Shown: positions 60,240 through 64,000 of the stretch, piece after piece
Layout: each line of letters opens with the position of its first letter
Numbering within the stretch: position 1 is the stretch's first letter
From: Haloglomus litoreum
Lineage (GTDB): Archaea; Halobacteriota; Halobacteria; Halobacteriales; Haloarculaceae
Length of the DNA stretch: 64,000 nt
Direction: 5' to 3'
Assembly (NCBI RefSeq): GCF_029338515.1
Contig: NZ_CP119988.1
Span: 1,798,001 to 1,862,000 of the forward strand
Made by a program: the position numbers and the translations under genes
The notes under the pieces: model-generated
What the model was told of the DNA's origin: nothing
The model's input: only the letters and a program-made list of their open reading frames with translations
Databases searched by the model: none

Positions 60240-60515
60240 CTACAGCGCGTTCCGGATGATCTCCTCGATGGTCTCCCAGTTCTGCCGGGCACGGTCCGTC
60301 GGGAGGTAGACCGCCCCGTAATCGTCGCCCGTGTCGCGGACGATGTCGTTCTCCTTGAGCACGTCGAGGTGGTGACGGACCGTCTTGTAGTCCAGGTCCA
60401 GCGCCTCGGCGAGTTTGTTCGCGTTGCGGGGGCGCTCGTCGAGGGCTCTGAGGATGCGTGCGCGGTTCGACCCGCCACGCGTCCCCGTCAGCACGTACCA
60501 GAGCACGCCCTCCAT
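60240..60515 (-). CDS. ArsR-like winged helix regulator
   Basis: 91 residues from ATG 60515. wHTH: GSNRARILRALDERPRNANKLAEALDLDYKTVRHHLDVLKENDIV, wing with YGAVYLPTD, and a C-terminal helix ETIEEIIRNAL. Regulators of this size with an adjacent membrane protein recur in haloarchaea. GGTTTAAAAACG (60569-60580) about 55-65 nt upstream on the minus strand is a candidate TATA element. Confidence 0.9.
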   Translation of the reverse strand: MEGVLWYVLTGTRGGSNRARILRALDERPRNANKLAEALDLDYKTVRHHLDVLKENDIVRDTGDDYGAVYLPTDRARQNWETIEEIIRNAL

Positions 60516-60674
60516 CGTTCCCTCTCGCACGTGCCTCCCTCCTAAACGCACCGGATACCGCCCTCACATTGGTTTAAAAACGCCGGTTTCGCGCAAATTT
60601 GGGGGGAGTTGGGCATCATCTCCGTCGCAGTCCGGGAAATCCTAATCAACCAGTGCGGGACCCCTTCACACGCA

Positions 60675-61079
60675 ATGGCGCAAGCAACGGAGACCAGCAC
60701 CTCGGGCGGCATCGGGGACAGTCCACAGACCATCGTCGCCGTCCTGTTCGGCGCCGTGCTCGCCCTGGTGGGTGTGCTCGGCCCGGTACTCGGCGGCGCG
60801 AGCGGCGAACTCATCATCTTCGGTCGGAACTACCTCCATGACGCCATCCACCTCCTCTCCGGCCTGGCGGGGCTGGTGGCCGGGTACTACGCCGGCGGGC
60901 AGTACGCTGCGGAGTACAACAAGGCACTCGGCGTGGTCTACCTGCTGGTGACCATCCTCGGGTTCGCCCTGTTCGACCTCTTCGCGGATCTCATCGCGCT
61001 GAACACGGCCGACAACTTCCTGCACCTCGCGCTGGCCGTCGTCTTCCTGGCCGTCGGCTTCGCGCTCGGTGACTCCTGA
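60675..61079 (+). CDS. DUF4383-like four-helix membrane protein
   Basis: 134 residues from ATG 60675. Short polar start, then four hydrophobic helices at about 20-42, 53-75, 84-105 and 112-130, with YLHDAIHLLSGLAGLVAGYYAG and DNFLHLALAVVFLAVGF, typical of DUF4383. No known function. Divergent from the regulator at 60240-60515; the 159-bp gap holds both promoters and a run of T near 60580-60600. Confidence 0.86.
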   Translation: MAQATETSTSGGIGDSPQTIVAVLFGAVLALVGVLGPVLGGASGELIIFGRNYLHDAIHLLSGLAGLVAGYYAGGQYAAEYNKALGVVYLLVTILGFALFDLFADLIALNTADNFLHLALAVVFLAVGFALGDS

Positions 61080-61179
61080 CGGGGCTGACGGCCCCATCAC
61101 CTCGTGGGTCCCACACGGGTGAGCGGTCGCGCCGTCCCGTCGGACGGACGACCACGGGCAATGGGCCTGCCGACCGTCC

Positions 61180-63534
61180 TCAGAGGGGGGCCCCGGTGCT
61201 CACACCGACGACGTAGTTGGTCTCGGTGCCCGCGACCTGCGTGGTGGCGTCGTCGGTCTCGGCCGTCGCGGGGCCGAAGGTGTACTCGCTGGTGCCGCCG
61301 GGGCCGTCCGGCGCCTCGACGAAGTAGGTGAACGTCGTCTCCCCCGTGCCGGCCGCGACCGTTCCGAGCTCGACGCGCTTGCGCGCGCCGTCCTCCGTCT
61401 CCGTCCACGGGTGGTCCGAGGCCACGTCCCAGGAGGCCGGGATCTCGTCGTAGACCGTCACGTCCTCGGAGGGGTTCTCGACCGTGACCTCGACCTGGTC
61501 CGTCCCGCCGGCCGTGAACACCTGTCCGTCGTCCGCACGCCCCCCGCTCGCGGTCACGGAGCCGCCGTCGCCGGTTCCGGTCACGAGGTTGTCGTGGGCC
61601 TCGGCCGCGGTCGCGAAGTTCCCGTTCGCCGCGCGCTCGACCGCCGCCGCGGCGTTCACGTGCCCGGGGCCCGCGTTGGCGACGGTGTAGCCGTCGGCGC
61701 TCTCGTCGGCCGTCGCCTCGATGGTCCGGATGACGTCCATCGGGCCGAAGGTGCCGGGGTCGCCGGCGTCCTCGTGGCCGACGAACTCCAGGCCATCCGG
61801 GGCCGCGGGCGTCGTGGCCGACCGGCCGGCCTCGATGACGAGCGCCGCGATGCCCGCGGCCGCGGGACACGCCATCGACGTGCCGGAGATGCGGCCGTAG
61901 AACGGCTCCCCGTCACCCGTCGAGAGCGGCGCCAGCGCGTCCTCGGGGTCGAACGTGGACATCACGCTGTTCCCGTGGGTGAGGATGCCCGGCCGGTACA
62001 GCGTCAGCGGACGGAACGCGCCCATGTCGGTCTGGCTGATGTCGTCCGGGTCGACCTGGACGAGGTCGAACACCTGGTAGTCGAACTCGTACTGGACGGC
62101 GGCGGTCACCTGCGGGTCGAACTCGACGGTGACGGGCTCGCCGCCGGGTACGTCCAGCGCGATGTCCTCGTGGATTCTGACCGGCTCCTCTCCCATCCGC
62201 GCGAGCAGCTCCTCGTCGTCCTCGCCGTAGTTCGTGTAGAAGGAGACGGTCACCTGCTGGCCGTCGGGCGTCAGCGAGAGCGTCCCCTCCAGGACGTCCT
62301 CGTCGCCCTCCGGCATCCGCAGCTGATGGGTGACGACGCCGCTGTCCTGGTCGACGCCGGTGCCCCCTGCCGGGTCCCTGAACCCGGGCCCGAGCGTCCC
62401 CGAGAGGGTCCCCTGGTCGACGATGAGGCGGCCGTCGCCGGTGAGCGCGTGGTACCGCGTCATGTTGTTCAGGAGCAGTTGCCGGTCGTGGTACCGGTCA
62501 TCGACCGTCTCGGTCGCGCCGGGCAGCTCCGAGCCGACGCTCCGGCCCCGCGAGGAGAAGCCCGTGACCGTCTCGTCCTTCCGGCTGGCCGCGACACCGA
62601 GGACGTGCGGGGCCTTCGCGTACCGGGAGGCGGTCCCCTCGCCGGGCCCGCTGTTCCCCATCGCGAACACCGGGATGACACCCTCCTGGAACGCCTCCCA
62701 GGTGGCGACGTTCAGGGGATCGAGCGGGTTGTAGCGGCTCCCACGGGCGACACCGTAGGAGTTCGAGCAGACCACGGGATCGAAGTCGTCGCTCTCGTCG
62801 GTCTTCCGGGCGAGCATGTGGTCCCACGCGCCGACCGCGTACGGGAGGTAGACGGCCTGGCTCACGGAGTACGCCGACAGCCGTGCCGCAGGGGCCATCC
62901 CGACGTACGGACCCGTCCCCTCGGTCTTCGAGGCGAACCCGTCACCGGCGACCGTCCCGCAGCAGTGCTGCCCGTGGCCGATGTCGTCGGAGTCGGCCGG
63001 CCCGATGTCGACCCACATCTCGGGGTCGCGGTCACCGAACGGCTCGTCGACGTACTCGTAGTTGCCGACGATGCGGCCCTGGAAGTCCGGGTGGGAGCCG
63101 TCGATGCCCGAATCGATGACGACCGTGTCGACGCCCTCGCCGTTGAACTCGGCACTCGCGAAGTCGGCGGCCGCGTTGACCGCCTCGACGTGCATCGACT
63201 CGCGGGACTCGACGTCGTTGAAGTACTCCAGCTCGAACGTGTCGCTGACGTATCGGACCGCCTCGCGCTCGGCGAGGGCGGCGATCTGGTCGCCGTCGGC
63301 CTCCGTCCACGACATCGGCAGGACCTCGTAGTCGAACCGGCCGACCGGCAGGTCGAACTCGTCCAGCAGGGACTGGTCGTCGGTGTCGCGGAGGACGACG
63401 ATGACCTCCTGTCGCCCCCCGTCGGTGTCCAGCGCGTCGGCGACGGTCGTCGCGCCCGCCGGCCCGGCGAACGCGGCGCCCGCCCCGGCCGCCCCGGCCG
63501 CCTTGACGAAACTCCGCCTGTTCAGGTCAGTCAT
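61180..63534 (-). CDS. Tat-exported subtilisin-like (S8) protease with C-terminal module
   Basis: 784 residues. Twin-arginine signal NRRSFVKAAGAAGAGAAFAG, propeptide inhibitor-like region about 42-100, catalytic Asp141 in VIDSGIDGSHPD, His190 in IGHGQHCCGTVAG, and Ser near 551 in SGTSMACPAAAG. Between His and Ser is a long insert (about 290-520) with an Asp/Gln-rich beta region. The last 110 residues (QVEVTVENPSEDVTVYDEIPASW to TYFVEAPDGPGG, FGPATAET) resemble the M14 protein's C-terminal module. Secreted halolysin-like protease. The start fits CTTTGG... promoter-poor region; ATG 63534 is best. Confidence 0.92.
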   Translation of the reverse strand: MTDLNRRSFVKAAGAAGAGAAFAGPAGATTVADALDTDGGRQEVIVVLRDTDDQSLLDEFDLPVGRFDYEVLPMSWTEADGDQIAALAEREAVRYVSDTFELEYFNDVESRESMHVEAVNAAADFASAEFNGEGVDTVVIDSGIDGSHPDFQGRIVGNYEYVDEPFGDRDPEMWVDIGPADSDDIGHGQHCCGTVAGDGFASKTEGTGPYVGMAPAARLSAYSVSQAVYLPYAVGAWDHMLARKTDESDDFDPVVCSNSYGVARGSRYNPLDPLNVATWEAFQEGVIPVFAMGNSGPGEGTASRYAKAPHVLGVAASRKDETVTGFSSRGRSVGSELPGATETVDDRYHDRQLLLNNMTRYHALTGDGRLIVDQGTLSGTLGPGFRDPAGGTGVDQDSGVVTHQLRMPEGDEDVLEGTLSLTPDGQQVTVSFYTNYGEDDEELLARMGEEPVRIHEDIALDVPGGEPVTVEFDPQVTAAVQYEFDYQVFDLVQVDPDDISQTDMGAFRPLTLYRPGILTHGNSVMSTFDPEDALAPLSTGDGEPFYGRISGTSMACPAAAGIAALVIEAGRSATTPAAPDGLEFVGHEDAGDPGTFGPMDVIRTIEATADESADGYTVANAGPGHVNAAAAVERAANGNFATAAEAHDNLVTGTGDGGSVTASGGRADDGQVFTAGGTDQVEVTVENPSEDVTVYDEIPASWDVASDHPWTETEDGARKRVELGTVAAGTGETTFTYFVEAPDGPGGTSEYTFGPATAETDDATTQVAGTETNYVVGVSTGAPL

Positions 63535-63644
63535 CGCTTGTGCCTACGCTACGGACACACCCTCATGAAGAAATTCGAGAAACCGTCCAAAGGTCACGCG
63601 ACGACTCCGCGGGTGCCGACCGCGTGAGGTCGCCGGACCGCCCC

Positions 63645-64000
63645 TCAATCCGTCCGTCTCGCCACCTGCCAGCCGCCTCGCCGGTCGCCCGTCTCGCGGA
63701 GGCGCTCGTGGAACGCCCGGAGACCGGCCGCGCCCGTCTCCGAGCGGACGTGGAGTTCGATGGCGTCCTCCCGGACGGCGACGCGGTAGGTGTCGCCCGT
63801 CTCGTCGTCATGGACGAGGAAGACCGGCAGCGGCAGGTCGAACCAGTCCCCGACCCGGTAGCGATCGGCCGAGAGCACCGCCTCCGCGAGCGCGACGAGT
63901 TCGGCCTCCTCCGTCGGGCCGCTCCGGGGGGTGAGTTCGATGACCGTCGCCCCCTCGTAGCGCATCCCGCCGGCCCGCGGGAACGTCCGCTCGGGGTGGT
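63645..64000 (-). CDS. Hypothetical haloarchaeal protein, 5' end uncertain
   Basis: At least 106 residues from ATG 63965, but the same frame stays open and protein-like (HPERTFPRAGG) to the window edge, so the true start probably lies outside. Beta-alpha pattern ATVIELTPRSGPTEEAELVALAEAVLSADRYRVGDWFDLPLPVFLVHDDETGDTYRVAV, then a C-terminal helix GLRAFHERLRETGD. No family recognised and no catalytic residues evident. Convergence with the S8 gene: none, since both run leftward. Confidence 0.72.
   Translation of the reverse strand, partial: HPERTFPRAGGMRYEGATVIELTPRSGPTEEAELVALAEAVLSADRYRVGDWFDLPLPVFLVHDDETGDTYRVAVREDAIELHVRSETGAAGLRAFHERLRETGDRRGGWQVARRTD

Overview
The window is a gene-dense stretch of a haloarchaeal (class Halobacteria) chromosome. 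The evidence is very high GC with GC-saturated third codon positions, strongly acidic proteins, archaeal information-processing genes (aIF1A, Rio1 kinase, XPB-like helicase, UPF0058, DUF460, METTL5-type methylase), twin-arginine signals on the secreted proteases, lipobox lipoproteins, and many start codons placed 23-31 nt downstream of an AT-rich TATA-like element (leaderless transcripts). I see no rRNA, insertion sequence, prophage or CRISPR array. There is one tRNA, tRNA-Ser(UGA), at 8628-8712 on the minus strand.

Layout. 0-2.6 kb: the end of pyrB overlapping pyrI, an AT-rich promoter-like patch with a decayed gene remnant, and a class V aminotransferase. 2.6-7.4 kb: XPB-like helicase plus SRPBCC protein, a hexapeptide acyltransferase, and a diadenylate cyclase/MscS channel pair. 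7.4-13 kb: alpha/beta hydrolase, short pilin, tRNA-Ser, DUF2064 protein, lipoprotein, an R2lox-like di-metal oxidase, RNA-binding protein, Nudix. 13-16 kb: two neighbouring lipoproteins carrying three DUF4382 domains. 16-24 kb: RNase Z, HIT, an XRE regulator with its membrane partner, DUF460, dehalogenase-like hydrolase, wHTH regulator, and the aIF1A-Rio1-acetyltransferase operon. 24-35.4 kb: Zn alcohol dehydrogenase, an ATP-grasp/retropepsin-like fusion, double glyoxalase, S9 peptidase, membrane J-protein, a 1,237-residue Tat-exported M14 carboxypeptidase, PAC2 protein. 35.4-41.9 kb: small hypotheticals, a candidate structured ncRNA, PadR regulator, acetyltransferase with zinc ribbon, HD hydrolase with an overlapping leader ORF, LysE exporter, MBL hydrolases, regulators. 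41.9-51 kb: glycosyltransferase, a MoaD/SAMP-like fusion, class IV aminotransferase, Rieske protein, Spo0M, nucleotidyltransferase, Dph6-like ligase, DUF373, SppA. 51-64 kb: an AT-rich patch with nested inverted repeats, UPF0058, RHH regulator, molybdopterin protein, SDR, MBL, rhomboid, METTL5-like methylase, universal stress protein, peroxiredoxin, regulator/membrane pairs, and a second Tat-exported protease (S8) whose C-terminal module resembles that of the M14 protein.

Most genes are typical haloarchaeal chromosomal genes in short operons or singly. The observations most worth following up are the candidate ncRNA at about 36267-36362, the R2lox residue pattern at 10365-11327, the ATP-grasp/protease fusion at 25407-26750, the ubiquitin-like fusion at 43438-44031, the C-terminal module shared by two Tat proteases, the GTGTAAA direct repeats at the XRE operon promoter, and several recent repeat expansions. 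Family names come from remembered motifs and domain layouts, not from a database search.
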